In this document: positions 45,044 through 54,238 of the stretch, in pieces
Numbering within the stretch: position 1 is the first letter of the stretch
Layout: every line of letters begins with the position of its first letter
Assembly: GCA_944322675.1 (NCBI GenBank)
Contig: CALUPO010000003.1
Span: 95,351 to 159,350, forward strand
Source of the DNA: Candidatus Gastranaerophilales bacterium
GTDB taxonomy: Bacteria; Cyanobacteriota; Vampirovibrionia; Gastranaerophilales; Gastranaerophilaceae
Direction: 5' to 3'
DNA: 64,000 nt
Translations under genes and position numbers: made by a program
Notes under the pieces: generated by a model
Database searches by the model: none
Told to the model about the DNA's origin: nothing
The model's input: the letters and a program-made list of their open reading frames with translations, nothing else

Positions 45044-45643
45044 ATGAATATAAAAAAAGGTTTTACTTTAATTGAAGTTAGTTTGTTAATTTTTGTTTTA
45101 CTTGTAATTATTGCTATAATTATACCATTTTCGTTTTCAAATACAAAAGAAGCTCATTTAATTACAAAATGGGAGCGTATTTTTGAGGAAGCTAAGTATT
45201 CTTATAGCGTATATTCCTTAAGTAATTCTAATAAAATAGATTTAAAATTATTACCTGGATATTTAAATATTGATAAAACACGTGAAAATGATCCTATATT
45301 AAAAAAATATTCATATTCATTTTTAAATGGTAAACCTGTCAAAGAAAATTCAAGATATTATGTTGATAAATTTTATTTTCTAGAGGATAGTTCAATAATG
45401 GGTGTAAAAATTTCAGACACCTGTCATTTAGGACAAACATGCGGTATTATGATTTTTGATGTCAATGGCGAGTTAGGTCCGAATAAGTTTGGAAAAGACG
45501 TGTTTGGTGTTAATGTTTATATTGATAGAATTGAAGCATTTGGTACAAATTTAAGCGACAGATTGTTAGCTTCAGATTGTAACAAATCGTCAAGTGGTGT
45601 ATTCTGTTCTTTTTATTATCTGCTTGGCGGTAAGTTAAATTAA
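45044..45643 (+). CDS. Type IV pilin-like protein (prepilin)
   Basis: The start is ATG 45044 (MNIKKG/FTLIEVSLLIF); a TTG at 45035 would lie on the ribosome site and is rejected. A very short leader is cleaved before FTLIE, followed by the hydrophobic helix to about residue 30, then a globular domain with Cys pairs (CHLGQTC; CNKSSSGVFC). About 199 residues, a normal pilin/pseudopilin size. The assembly genes are not in the window. Confidence 0.85.
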   Translation: MNIKKGFTLIEVSLLIFVLLVIIAIIIPFSFSNTKEAHLITKWERIFEEAKYSYSVYSLSNSNKIDLKLLPGYLNIDKTRENDPILKKYSYSFLNGKPVKENSRYYVDKFYFLEDSSIMGVKISDTCHLGQTCGIMIFDVNGELGPNKFGKDVFGVNVYIDRIEAFGTNLSDRLLASDCNKSSSGVFCSFYYLLGGKLN

Positions 45644-45652
45644 AAGTAACTT

Positions 45653-46630
45653 ATGTCTAAAGAAGAATTATTTTTAAATATCATTTCAAAAACATTAAAT
45701 GATAATTCTTTTTTAGGAGATGATTGTGCATTTCTAAAAGACTTTGGCATATATGTAACATGTGATAATTTAATTGAGGATGTACATTTCAATTTAAAAA
45801 CCACCAACTATAGAGATCTTGGATATAAAAGTGTTGCTGTAAATCTATCAGATTTGGCTTCTAATTTATCAACTCCAAAATATATTTTAATAGGTTTATC
45901 AGTTCCTAAAAATATATCTTCAGCATTTATTAAAGAATTTTATTCAGGAGTGAATGATATTTGTACAAAATATAATGTAAAAGTTGCAGGAGGAGATATT
46001 ACATCTGCTTCTAAAATTTGTATTTCAATTGTTGCTTTAGGCAGCAGTAATAATATTAAATCAAACAGAAAAAATATTTTAAATGAAGGCGATATAATTT
46101 GTACCACCGGTGAATATGGTTCAAGTGCATTTGGTTTTAAACTTTTAAATTCTCATTTTTTACAAAAAAATTATAATAAAGACATTATAAAACATTTTAT
46201 ATTGAAACATATAAAACCAGAACCTTGTATTTTAGAAATGAATAACATTATAGAAAGTATAAAAGACTCAAAAAATATCGCTATGATGGACACATCTGAT
46301 GGTTTAGGTGATGCTTTATATAAGCTTGCAACGACAAATAGCGTAAGTTTTAATATAGATTTTAAGAAAATTCCTGTTAATAATGTTTTAAAAAAAATAA
46401 AAAATTATAAAAATTATGTATTATGGGGGGCAGAAGATTATGAACTTTTATTAGTAATAAATAAAGATGATTACTTGAAACTCAACAAAAATTTATTTTA
46501 TCAAATAGGTACGGTTACAAAAAAAATACATAATAAACCGGTTATTATAAATTATGAAAATAATAATTATGAAGTTATAAATAAAAAAACTTATAATAAT
46601 AATATATATAATCATTTTAAGGAAAAATAA
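45653..46630 (+). CDS. thiL: Thiamine-monophosphate kinase
   Basis: Phosphorylates thiamine phosphate to the cofactor diphosphate. The 325-residue AIR-synthase-fold protein has FLGDDCAFL (21-29), DNLIEDVHF (about 38), NLSDLAS, AGGDIT, MDTSDGLGDALYKL and WGAEDYELL. It is 10 bp after the pilin gene. A run of six G here codes the conserved WGAEDYE block and is not a switch. Confidence 0.92.
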   Translation: MSKEELFLNIISKTLNDNSFLGDDCAFLKDFGIYVTCDNLIEDVHFNLKTTNYRDLGYKSVAVNLSDLASNLSTPKYILIGLSVPKNISSAFIKEFYSGVNDICTKYNVKVAGGDITSASKICISIVALGSSNNIKSNRKNILNEGDIICTTGEYGSSAFGFKLLNSHFLQKNYNKDIIKHFILKHIKPEPCILEMNNIIESIKDSKNIAMMDTSDGLGDALYKLATTNSVSFNIDFKKIPVNNVLKKIKNYKNYVLWGAEDYELLLVINKDDYLKLNKNLFYQIGTVTKKIHNKPVIINYENNNYEVINKKTYNNNIYNHFKEK

Positions 46631-46635
46631 CATTT

Positions 46636-47316
46636 ATGAATGTATCACTTATTATAGCAGCCGGAGGAAAATCACAAAGATATGGCGATAAAGATAAATT
46701 AATGGAAAAAATAGATAATAAAGAAATTATCATTCATACATTAAATAAATTTTATAATATAAAAGTAATAAATGAAATAATAATTGTAACTGTTCCACAT
46801 TTACTTGAACAAATCAGGAATTTAACAAAAAATTATAAAAAAGTAAGCGTTATTGAAGGTTCAACTACACGTCAAAAAAGTGTTTTAAATGGTTTAAACA
46901 ATATATCAAAAAATACAGACTTTGTTATTATACATGATGGAGCAAGACCTTTAATAAAAGAAAGCACTATTATAAAATGCCTAAATGAAGCTTATATATC
47001 AAAAGCAGCAGTAGTTGGTGTTAAAACAACAGATACAATTAAACAAACAGATACAAACTTAAATATAATTAAAACAATCGACCGGACTTTTTTATATAAT
47101 ATTCAAACACCACAAATATTTGAATATAAAACAATATATAATTGTCATAAGAAGCTATCGGATAAAACATTCACAGATGATGCGTCAATGCTTGAATATT
47201 TAAATATTCCGGTAAAAATTGTAGAAGGAGAATATTCAAATATTAAAATTACAACAAAAACAGATTTAGAGTTGGCTAAAATTTTACAACTTCAATTTCA
47301 TGAAAAGTTTTGCTAA
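46636..47316 (+). CDS. ispD: 2-C-methyl-D-erythritol 4-phosphate cytidylyltransferase
   Basis: Third step of the MEP isoprenoid pathway. The 226-residue protein has the nucleotidyltransferase start IIAAGGKSQRYGDKDKLM (6-23), HDGARPLI (about 96-103), TPQIF and TDDAS. It starts 5 bp after thiL. Its last 41 bp overlap the end of the convergent gene at 47276-47875. Confidence 0.92.
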   Translation: MNVSLIIAAGGKSQRYGDKDKLMEKIDNKEIIIHTLNKFYNIKVINEIIIVTVPHLLEQIRNLTKNYKKVSVIEGSTTRQKSVLNGLNNISKNTDFVIIHDGARPLIKESTIIKCLNEAYISKAAVVGVKTTDTIKQTDTNLNIIKTIDRTFLYNIQTPQIFEYKTIYNCHKKLSDKTFTDDASMLEYLNIPVKIVEGEYSNIKITTKTDLELAKILQLQFHEKFC

Positions 47317-47875
47317 TTTTTATTTCTTTTTTACTACTTACAATTAAAAAAGCACAATAAGCACCCAATATAGCTTCAAGTTGTGTTACCGGGTACAAAT
47401 TTGTATTGTTAATTAATTGTATTTTAAATTTTAATTTTAAAGCATTTTGTAAAAACCTACAATCAGCACTTGAATGATTAATATATGGACTTTGTAAATT
47501 TAACATCATACGTATTTGTTTTATATTATATCTATAAATAATATTAAATTTATCCTTATAATCCAATAATAAATTACATAATTTTTCAGAATACAAATTA
47601 TGCCATTTTTTAGGCAACACTTTTTTATTCAAATCATTTAAAACAGTTTTTTGTGCATTTAATTTCCATTTAGCATCAAGCAAATTAAAAGCCATAGGCA
47701 ATGATATCATTAAAGAAGTTGTCTCTTTATTTGATAAATTACTAATAAAAAAATTAAATTCTTTAATTGATGAAAAGCGATCAAGATAAAGAACATTTAA
47801 ATTATTATCCAAAATACAAACACCTATTTCATTTGAAGGTTCATTTGCCGGAGTTACACCAATATAAAAATTCAT
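47276..47875 (-). CDS. DUF429-like (RNase H-fold) protein
   Basis: A 199-residue protein that looks like the DUF429/predicted-nuclease group. The N-terminus has the RNase H-like strands FYIGVTPANE and IGVCILDNNLNVLYLDRF, and later LEAILGAYCAFLI with a possible acidic ligand. Identification rests on overall pattern, so it is tentative. It follows the 146-aa membrane gene by 14 bp and overlaps ispD tail to tail. Confidence 0.5.
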   Translation of the reverse strand: MNFYIGVTPANEPSNEIGVCILDNNLNVLYLDRFSSIKEFNFFISNLSNKETTSLMISLPMAFNLLDAKWKLNAQKTVLNDLNKKVLPKKWHNLYSEKLCNLLLDYKDKFNIIYRYNIKQIRMMLNLQSPYINHSSADCRFLQNALKLKFKIQLINNTNLYPVTQLEAILGAYCAFLIVSSKKEIKISKTFHEIEVVKF

Positions 47876-47889
47876 AAAAAAACCTTATC

Positions 47890-48330
47890 TTATTTTAAAT
47901 ACCTCAACTTTGTTAAATCTTTTTTCTTTAAAGAATTATCATTATATAATTTTTCAAAATTTATTTGTGTCTGCTTATAATTTTCAAGTGTAAGCAATAC
48001 AAGCTTATTAACACAATAATAGAAAACAGGAAGCACAATAAAAATTGTAAGCACAACTATAGATAAATGAATTAAATATTCTTTTAATCTTTTTTTTCTA
48101 TAATTAGAACGCGATTTTATTTGTTCAAGTGATAAAAATTTATTAATAAGTTTTGTTCTTTCTCCTGGAGAAAATGATTCAAAGTAATCAACATTATCAC
48201 TATCTATTTGTATTACAAATTTTTTAAAAGACTGTTCTTTTGATTGTACTGACAACTTATCAAGAGAAAACAACTTAAAATCGTCAGACTGTTGAAACTG
48301 ATTTATATTTTCATTAGTATTATTTTCCAA
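47890..48330 (-). CDS. Single-span membrane protein, function unknown
   Basis: The protein has 146 residues. A cytosolic-looking charged half contains SFSPGERTKLINKFLSLEQ. One membrane segment follows (VVLTIFIVLPVFYYCVNKLVLLTL, two parts, about 92-115), then a short charged tail. No signal peptide. I do not recognise the family. It is transcribed divergently from the heptose-kinase-like gene. Confidence 0.55.
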   Translation of the reverse strand: MENNTNENINQFQQSDDFKLFSLDKLSVQSKEQSFKKFVIQIDSDNVDYFESFSPGERTKLINKFLSLEQIKSRSNYRKKRLKEYLIHLSIVVLTIFIVLPVFYYCVNKLVLLTLENYKQTQINFEKLYNDNSLKKKDLTKLRYLK

Positions 48331-48425
48331 TATTATTTCCTTATTTTTTTTTTTATGATAAGCTTATATTTATATTATAGATAAATTTTAAATATTAATC
48401 AACAAAAATAACAAGAAGGATAGGA

Positions 48426-49466
48426 ATGATAAATATTGATAAAGAAAAATTAATATCAAAAATAAATAATTTTAAAAATATAAAAGCTCTTGTGATAGGT
48501 GATTTAGCTATTGATGAAATGATATATGGTGATTGTGAAAGAATATCACGTGAAGCTCCTGTATTAATACTTCAACATTCGCATACTAAAGTTATTTTAG
48601 GAGCTGCATCAAATGCTGCAAATAATTTATCAAAATTAAACGAAGGTAATGTAAAAGTTGTCGGTGTATGCGGGGATGATTATTATAGCAACATTTTAAT
48701 TGAAACACTAAACGATGCAAATATTGATACATCATATTTAATAAAAGATGAAACAAGAAAAACAATTGTTAAAACAAGAATTTCAGGTTCTTGTTCACAA
48801 TCCATAACACAACAAATTGTAAGAATTGATAGACAAACAAATAAATATATAAGTAATAATATTGAGAATTTAATAATAACTTCACTTGAAAAAGCAATAA
48901 GCGAAGTTGATGTTGTAATTTTATCTGATTATCATATATGCACATTAACTGAAAATATAATAAAAAGTGCTATTCAAATTGCTAATAAATATAATAAAAT
49001 TATTGTTGCAGATGCACAAAAAAATCTTAATAATTATTATGGTGTAACATCAATGACACCAAATCAACCAGATACTGAAAAATTTACGGGTTATTTTATT
49101 AAAGATGATGAAACATTAAAAAAAGCAGGTTATGACCTACTTAATAAAACCAATGCACAATATATTCTTATAACCCGTGGTGAAGAAGGTATGGCAATAT
49201 TTGACAAGTCATGCAATATGTACAAAATACCTGCATTTAACCGTACAAAAGTTTTTGATGTAACAGGTGCTGGTGACACTGTGGTTGCAGCATATTCACT
49301 TGCTTTAGCATCAGGATTAACACCATATGAATCTGCTTTTATAGCAAATATTGCAGCAAGTATTGTAATAAGAGAGTTTGGCTGTGCCACAACAAACACT
49401 CAAACTATATGTGAAAAAATAAGGAATATGAAATTTGAAGAAATAGAAACAACTACAATAAATTAA
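48426..49466 (+). CDS. PfkB sugar kinase, heptose-7-phosphate kinase-like (RfaE1/HldE domain)
   Basis: A 346-residue PfkB kinase. The start VIGDLAIDEMIYGDCERISREAP and LGAASNAANNLSKL resemble the kinase half of HldE (D-glycero-beta-D-manno-heptose-7-phosphate kinase). The catalytic motif is VTGAGDTVVAAYSLALASG (about 278-296). There is no cytidylyltransferase half. With the downstream O-antigen-ligase-like gene this points to surface glycan synthesis. Confidence 0.82.
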   Translation: MINIDKEKLISKINNFKNIKALVIGDLAIDEMIYGDCERISREAPVLILQHSHTKVILGAASNAANNLSKLNEGNVKVVGVCGDDYYSNILIETLNDANIDTSYLIKDETRKTIVKTRISGSCSQSITQQIVRIDRQTNKYISNNIENLIITSLEKAISEVDVVILSDYHICTLTENIIKSAIQIANKYNKIIVADAQKNLNNYYGVTSMTPNQPDTEKFTGYFIKDDETLKKAGYDLLNKTNAQYILITRGEEGMAIFDKSCNMYKIPAFNRTKVFDVTGAGDTVVAAYSLALASGLTPYESAFIANIAASIVIREFGCATTNTQTICEKIRNMKFEEIETTTIN

Positions 49467-49478
49467 AGGAGAGAAATA

Positions 49479-50030
49479 ATGTTAAAAAATTTAAAATTAC
49501 GCAAAGTGGATATTATTATTATTTTATCAATAGTTTTAATTTTATTTATGGGGGTATTAATAGGCTTAAAACTAAACAAATTTTCAAAAAGTCCTGTTAA
49601 AGCTGACGTAAAAATTGCGTTACAGGTGTTTATCCGAAATGCTGTTTTAACTCAAGCCAAAAATCCTATAGTTAAAAATACACAAAGTTACGTAACCATT
49701 CGTAATGTTCCTTATTCAAAATTAACAGTTATTGATTCAATTGCTATCCGTAAAAGTGTTGTAATACCTGTTCCAAGTCAGGGAAAACCGGCTTCAGTTG
49801 TTGACGATATTTCTTTACCTTTCCAATATGACATAGTTGTTACATTAACTGATAAGGCAAAATTAACTGATGATGGCTATGTAGCAGGCGGTAATAAAAT
49901 AAAAATAGGTACACCAATTGTTCTTGAAGGATTTAATTATAGATTAAACGGTATAATTTCAGCTGTTGAAATGCTTGATGAAAATAATAATGTAATAACA
50001 AATCCAAATAATTTAAATACAGCAAAATAG
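49479..50030 (+). CDS. DUF4330 family membrane protein
   Basis: A 183-residue protein with one N-terminal membrane segment (VDIIIILSIVLILFMGVLIG, about 10-29) and a beta-rich extracytoplasmic part (VRNVPYSK-type pattern, then VVTLTDKAK). DUF4330 genes are common in Cyanobacteria and their function is unknown. It lies 12 bp after the kinase gene and 13 bp before the ligase-like gene, probably one operon. Confidence 0.75.
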   Translation: MLKNLKLRKVDIIIILSIVLILFMGVLIGLKLNKFSKSPVKADVKIALQVFIRNAVLTQAKNPIVKNTQSYVTIRNVPYSKLTVIDSIAIRKSVVIPVPSQGKPASVVDDISLPFQYDIVVTLTDKAKLTDDGYVAGGNKIKIGTPIVLEGFNYRLNGIISAVEMLDENNNVITNPNNLNTAK

Positions 50031-50043
50031 GTTAAAATAAATT

Positions 50044-51405
50044 ATGAATATGCTATCCTCAAGAATTATTAGTTTTATCAACTTTTGTTTAATAAAAATA
50101 AGAAATAAATTTAAACTTTTTTTAAATGAAAGTTGGTTGCTTAAAAATATTGATAATTTTATTTTTACTCTTATTATTTTATTATTTATTTTATCAGCTT
50201 TTTCAAACACTAATATTCTTGGACTTATTGCTAATTTTATTTTAGTTTTAACTTTAATCAAGTTATTATTTGTGAATGGAAAAAAAGTAAAAATAACCTA
50301 TATTGGTTTAATATTATTAATATATCTATTATTTTCATTTTTAAGCGTAATGAATTCAACGCTTTTTATCTCAAGTTTTAAAGGATTTTTAAAAACAATA
50401 ACATATTTAGGTTTTTATTTTTCTTTATGTATATTTTTAAAAGATAACTATAAAAAATTACCATTAATTATTGGTATTATAACTTGTCTTGTACTTTACG
50501 AAAGCATTTATGCCTTATTTCAAGGTTTTATAGGAGTAAGACAAATATCCACCTGGCAAGATGTTTCTTATTTAAATCCTGAAGAAATTTTAACACGTGC
50601 TTATGGAACTTTAAAACCATACAATCCAAATTTATTAGGTGGGTATTTACTTACCTGCTTATCTTTTCCATTAGTTTTAGGTGTAATTTCTATAGTAAAT
50701 AAAAATTATAAAAAAGCTATAATAAGTTTTATAATTTTTTTAACAACCATTTTGGCAATAATACAAACAGGATGCCGTGGAGCTTATTTAGGTGTATTTA
50801 CATTTCTTATGTTATTAATGTTTTTATCATTTAAATTAACAAATTTAAAAACAATAAAAGAAGTTCTTAAAAAAATATATATCACGTTTTTAAGTATTTT
50901 AACACTTAGCATATTCTTTTTTCCTCCCTTACAAAAAAGAATATTATCTATTTTTTTATTAAGATCAGATTCTTCAACTTCATTTAGACTAAATGTTTTT
51001 AATTCAAGTTTAGAAATGCTTAAAGATAATTTTTTATTTGGTATAGGTACCGGTAATACAACTTTTCGGGAGATATATGGTTTATATATGAAAAGTGGCT
51101 TTGATGCTTTAAGTGCTTATAATATATATCTTGAAACGGCCGTTGAAAGTGGAATTTTTGCATTAATAAGTTTTATAATATTTTTATTTTTATGCTATAA
51201 ATATGGAATTACATTCATCCTTAATAAATCTAATAATATAAATTGTATTATAATAGTTGCTGGTATTCTCCTTACATTAACTGCAGTTTTAACGCATGGC
51301 ATATTTGATACTATCTTTTATCGTCCTCAAATTCAATTTATATTTTGGTTAAACATTGCAATACTTACCACAACACTAGTATATAAAAAATATAACAAAT
51401 GTTAA
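50044..51405 (+). CDS. O-antigen ligase / IctB family membrane protein
   Basis: A 453-residue protein with 10-12 membrane segments. The Wzy_C/ligase signature region is present: TRAYGTLKPYNPNLLGGYL (about 178-196), TGCRGAYLGV, then GIGTGNTTFREIYG (about 335) with the long extracytoplasmic loop. In Cyanobacteria this family is called IctB but is regarded as an O-antigen-ligase-like glycosyl transfer protein. Its partners in the operon suggest surface polysaccharide assembly. Confidence 0.85.
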   Translation: MNMLSSRIISFINFCLIKIRNKFKLFLNESWLLKNIDNFIFTLIILLFILSAFSNTNILGLIANFILVLTLIKLLFVNGKKVKITYIGLILLIYLLFSFLSVMNSTLFISSFKGFLKTITYLGFYFSLCIFLKDNYKKLPLIIGIITCLVLYESIYALFQGFIGVRQISTWQDVSYLNPEEILTRAYGTLKPYNPNLLGGYLLTCLSFPLVLGVISIVNKNYKKAIISFIIFLTTILAIIQTGCRGAYLGVFTFLMLLMFLSFKLTNLKTIKEVLKKIYITFLSILTLSIFFFPPLQKRILSIFLLRSDSSTSFRLNVFNSSLEMLKDNFLFGIGTGNTTFREIYGLYMKSGFDALSAYNIYLETAVESGIFALISFIIFLFLCYKYGITFILNKSNNINCIIIVAGILLTLTAVLTHGIFDTIFYRPQIQFIFWLNIAILTTTLVYKKYNKC

Positions 51406-51432
51406 ATTTTATTAAGTAATTATAAATAAAAA

Positions 51433-51475
51433 AAGCAATTTTTTATAATATATTGTTTTTATATATATATAAGAT
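51433..51475 (+). promoter_or_regulatory. Shared upstream element (copy F)
   Basis: AGCAA at 51434-51438, 16 nt, then GTTTTTATATATATATAA from 51455, ending about 20 bp before the 99-aa gene. It is closely like copies C and D at 29341 and 30308. Confidence 0.5.
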
Positions 51476-51493
51476 ATATTAAAAGGTTATAAG

Positions 51494-51793
51494 ATGTTTC
51501 CAATGTTTGGTATAAATTTAAATACAATGATGTCAGGATTGCCACAAACACCTGAATTTCAAAATGGTTCTGCATTTGGATTCAAGGGATATAATTTAAA
51601 TCCTACTTTTTACCAAAAAAATATACAACATTCATTAATAAATACAGGACCATCACGAGATGTTTATGGAATGCCCGGACTAAAGAAAAATATCACAGGT
51701 CAATGTTTTATGGGCATTACAACAGCAATTATAGCGGTTGGAGCTGCATCTGCTTCAATAATGGCATTATTTACCGGAAAGAAAGGTAAATAA
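51494..51793 (+). CDS. Small membrane protein with FGFKG motif
   Basis: The protein has 99 residues. The N-terminal half is soluble and contains GSAFGFKGYN (about 26-35), a relative of the SFG/SFK motif in other lineage-specific proteins here. The C-terminal third is one membrane segment (CFMGITTAIIAVGAASASIM, about 73-92) followed by a Lys/Gly tail. No signal peptide and no known family. It has its own promoter-like element and terminator, so it is monocistronic. Confidence 0.6.
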   Translation: MFPMFGINLNTMMSGLPQTPEFQNGSAFGFKGYNLNPTFYQKNIQHSLINTGPSRDVYGMPGLKKNITGQCFMGITTAIIAVGAASASIMALFTGKKGK

Positions 51794-51830
51794 TCTAAAT
51801 AGTCAAAGAAAAATTATCGTATAAAAAATG

Positions 51831-51867
51831 AAAACATGCAATAAATTTATTGCATGTTTTTTTATTT
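51831..51867 (+). terminator. Rho-independent terminator after the 99-aa gene
   Basis: AACATGCAATAAA and TTTATTGCATGTT form a perfect 13-bp inverted repeat (51833-51858) with a T-run after it. Confidence 0.85.
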
Positions 51868-51874
51868 TAAATAA

Positions 51875-51906
51875 TAAAGGATATTTGTAAAAACAAATAT
51901 CCTTTT
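51875..51906 (-). terminator. Terminator after the minus-strand helical gene
   Basis: AAAGGATATTTGT (51877-51889) pairs with ACAAATATCCTTT (51892-51904 region), a 12-13 bp stem with a very short loop, immediately beyond the stop at 51933 of the leftward gene. It probably serves that gene. Confidence 0.65.
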
Positions 51907-51932
51907 CGAATCTAAGTAGTATTTAAATCTTA

Positions 51933-52232
51933 TCAATCTCGAGCATTTGCCGCTTGAGATTCATAATCTTGTTTTACACTTTCCCATCTTTGAATCATAG
52001 TGTCACATTTTGCAATTTGTTGATTAAAAATGGATTCTTGTTGCGTTACATAATTTGACATTTGATTTTGATAAATAGCAGCATCCTGACCACCACCTTG
52101 ATAGAAAATAGAAGCTGCATTTTGTTGAAGTAGTGTCAATTCAGTATTCCAATTATTTCTTTCTCTTGTATACTGAGCTATTTTATTTCGAGCTTCTGTA
52201 ATTTGTGTTTGTATTGCTGCAATTTGACTCAT
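51933..52232 (-). CDS. Small helical protein, function unknown
   Basis: A 99-residue protein, Gln/Asn-rich and fully helical in look, with two long helices (AIQTQITEARNKIAQYTRE; IAKCDTMIQRWESVKQDYE) around a GGGQDAA turn. It has Trp at about 28 and 79 but no WXG. Size and composition resemble the 107-aa protein at 6591, although the sequences do not align well. It is monocistronic, with a likely terminator downstream and a possible weak T-rich/TTTATAT element upstream. No family recognised. Confidence 0.6.
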   Translation of the reverse strand: MSQIAAIQTQITEARNKIAQYTRERNNWNTELTLLQQNAASIFYQGGGQDAAIYQNQMSNYVTQQESIFNQQIAKCDTMIQRWESVKQDYESQAANARD

Positions 52233-52330
52233 TCTTTATAACCTTTCTTTATATATTCTATACATATATAAAGTATATTTAAAAGAAAAAATTTCAAATA
52301 AAAGTTATTTCTTTACAAATTGTAACAATA

Positions 52331-52933
52331 TTATTCTTTAACAACAACTTTATCAATCAACCCATATTCCATAGCCTGTTGACTTGACATATAATTATCA
52401 CGTTCCGTATCTTCTTTAATAATTTCTACATCTTTTCCTGTGTTTTTTGCAAGAATATTGTTTAACATAGATTTCATTCTTAAAATTTCTCTTGCTTCTA
52501 TTTCTATATCAGTAGCTTGACCTTTTGCTCCACCCAAAGGTTGATGAATCATTATACGAGCCTGTGGCAAGGCCATACGCTTACCTTTAGTTCCGGATGA
52601 AAGTAAAAATGCTCCCATGCTGGCAGCTTCACCAAAACATATTGTCGAAACATCTGATTTAATCAAATTCATCGTATCATAAATAGCCATGCCTGCAGTT
52701 ATTACACCACCAGGACTATTTATATACATCATTATGTCCTTTTCATTATTTTCACTATCTAGTAATAAAAGCTGAGCTACTATTGAATTCGCAACTTCAT
52801 CATCAATTTCACTTCCTAAAATAATAATCCTATCCCTAAGTAAACGTGAAAATATATCAAATGATCTTTCACCTCGTGATGATGCTTCAATGACCGTTGG
52901 TAAATAACTTAATATTTTTATTTTATCTTTCAT
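52331..52933 (-). CDS. clpP: ATP-dependent Clp protease proteolytic subunit
   Basis: ClpP is the serine protease barrel used by ClpX/ClpC. The 200-residue protein has the catalytic Ser in [12 protein letters not shown] (about 98) and His in [10 protein letters not shown] (about 123), with Asp near 172, plus INSPGG for the oxyanion loop. Standard length. No clpX is next to it. Confidence 0.97.
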   Translation of the reverse strand: MKDKIKILSYLPTVIEASSRGERSFDIFSRLLRDRIIILGSEIDDEVANSIVAQLLLLDSENNEKDIMMYINSPGGVITAGMAIYDTMNLIKSDVSTICFGEAASMGAFLLSSGTKGKRMALPQARIMIHQPLGGAKGQATDIEIEAREILRMKSMLNNILAKNTGKDVEIIKEDTERDNYMSSQQAMEYGLIDKVVVKE

Positions 52934-52970
52934 GATTATTCTCTTTTATAATTTCAATTATACTATTTTA

Positions 52971-54236
52971 TTATAACACTTTAATCAACATTTTGTCTTC
53001 AATAATTTTTTCAAATCTTGCATTTTTAATTCCTGAAAATGTTTCCTTGCTTAATACTTTTATATAATTATCACTTAATCCTTTATAATATAAACCTTTT
53101 TTATTTGGTTCAATAATTATTTTTGCTTCCTTATTTAAATTACTTATTAAAAATTCATTGTGTTTTTCATCACTTAATTTTTTAATTTTATTTACACGTT
53201 GTTCTTTTATTTGTAAATTTATTTGATTTTCCATTTCACATGCACGTGTATTTTCACGTTTTGAATATGGAAAAACATGCACTTGGGATAACTTTGATTT
53301 TTTTATATTATTATATGTAATATTAAAATCTTCATCTGTTTCATCAGGAAAACCAACTATAATATCACATCCTATAAAAGCATTTGGAAAATGAAATTTA
53401 ATTTTGCTTATAAGTTCAATAACTTCCCATGCCTTATAATTGCGATTCATATTTTTTAATGTTTTATCACATAACGATTGTACAGATAAATGAAAATGCG
53501 GACAAATCTTATTTGACTTTATCATTATTTCAAAAAATCTATCATTAATTTCATGTGGAGTTAAAGAACCGAGTCTATATTGTTTTATGTTTGTTTTCGT
53601 TTCAATTTCATATAATAAATCATTTAATGATAACCCGTAATCAACACCCCACTGACCAATATGAATACCTGTCAATACAACTTCATCATATCCATTACTA
53701 CTTAGTATATTTATTTGTTTTATTATATTTTCAATTTTATTACTACGAACTTTTCCACGTGCAAATGGTATTATACAATAGGAACAACGATTATTACACC
53801 CATCTTGTATTTTTATTGTTGCTCTTGTTTTTGAAACTTCCTCTAAAGTAAATTCTTCAAATTTATCAACTTTAAATATATTAGAAACTTTATTATATTT
53901 ACTTTTATCTATATAATCTAATATCTTAAATTTTTCATTATTCCCTAAAACAATGTCAACATTAGGATTACAAACTGCATCTTTTTCATGAGTCTGCGAA
54001 TAGCACCCCATAAGAATAATTTTTAAATTTTCATTTTTTTTCTTAACACTATTTATATAGCTTAAAACCTTTCTATCAGCTGTTTGTGTAACCGTACATG
54101 AATTAATAATACAAAAAGATGCCTCTAAAGCAGAAAAAACCTGAGTATAACCGTTATTTCTTAATAACTCAACTATATACTCAGATTCTACTTGATTTGT
54201 TTTACAACCAAAGGTTTTAATTATAAATTTATTCAT
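52971..54236 (-). CDS. mtaB: tRNA t6A methylthiotransferase MtaB
   Basis: A radical-SAM methylthiotransferase that makes ms2t6A37 in tRNA. The N-terminal UPF0004 cluster cysteines are in TFGCKTNQVESE (about 10), NSCTVT (about 47) and GCYSQ (about 77). The SAM-cluster motif is DGCNNRCSYCIIPFARG (about 142-158), followed by a TRAM-like end. At 421 residues, with the CKTNQVES start, it fits MtaB (YqeV type) better than MiaB. It follows the 86-aa gene by 2 bp. Confidence 0.9.
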   Translation of the reverse strand: MNKFIIKTFGCKTNQVESEYIVELLRNNGYTQVFSALEASFCIINSCTVTQTADRKVLSYINSVKKKNENLKIILMGCYSQTHEKDAVCNPNVDIVLGNNEKFKILDYIDKSKYNKVSNIFKVDKFEEFTLEEVSKTRATIKIQDGCNNRCSYCIIPFARGKVRSNKIENIIKQINILSSNGYDEVVLTGIHIGQWGVDYGLSLNDLLYEIETKTNIKQYRLGSLTPHEINDRFFEIMIKSNKICPHFHLSVQSLCDKTLKNMNRNYKAWEVIELISKIKFHFPNAFIGCDIIVGFPDETDEDFNITYNNIKKSKLSQVHVFPYSKRENTRACEMENQINLQIKEQRVNKIKKLSDEKHNEFLISNLNKEAKIIIEPNKKGLYYKGLSDNYIKVLSKETFSGIKNARFEKIIEDKMLIKVL

Positions 54237-54238
54237 TT

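Noticed and set aside
46426..46431. Run of six G in thiL as a second phase switch
   Set aside because: It encodes the invariant WGAEDYE block deep in a housekeeping gene and is too short for efficient slippage.
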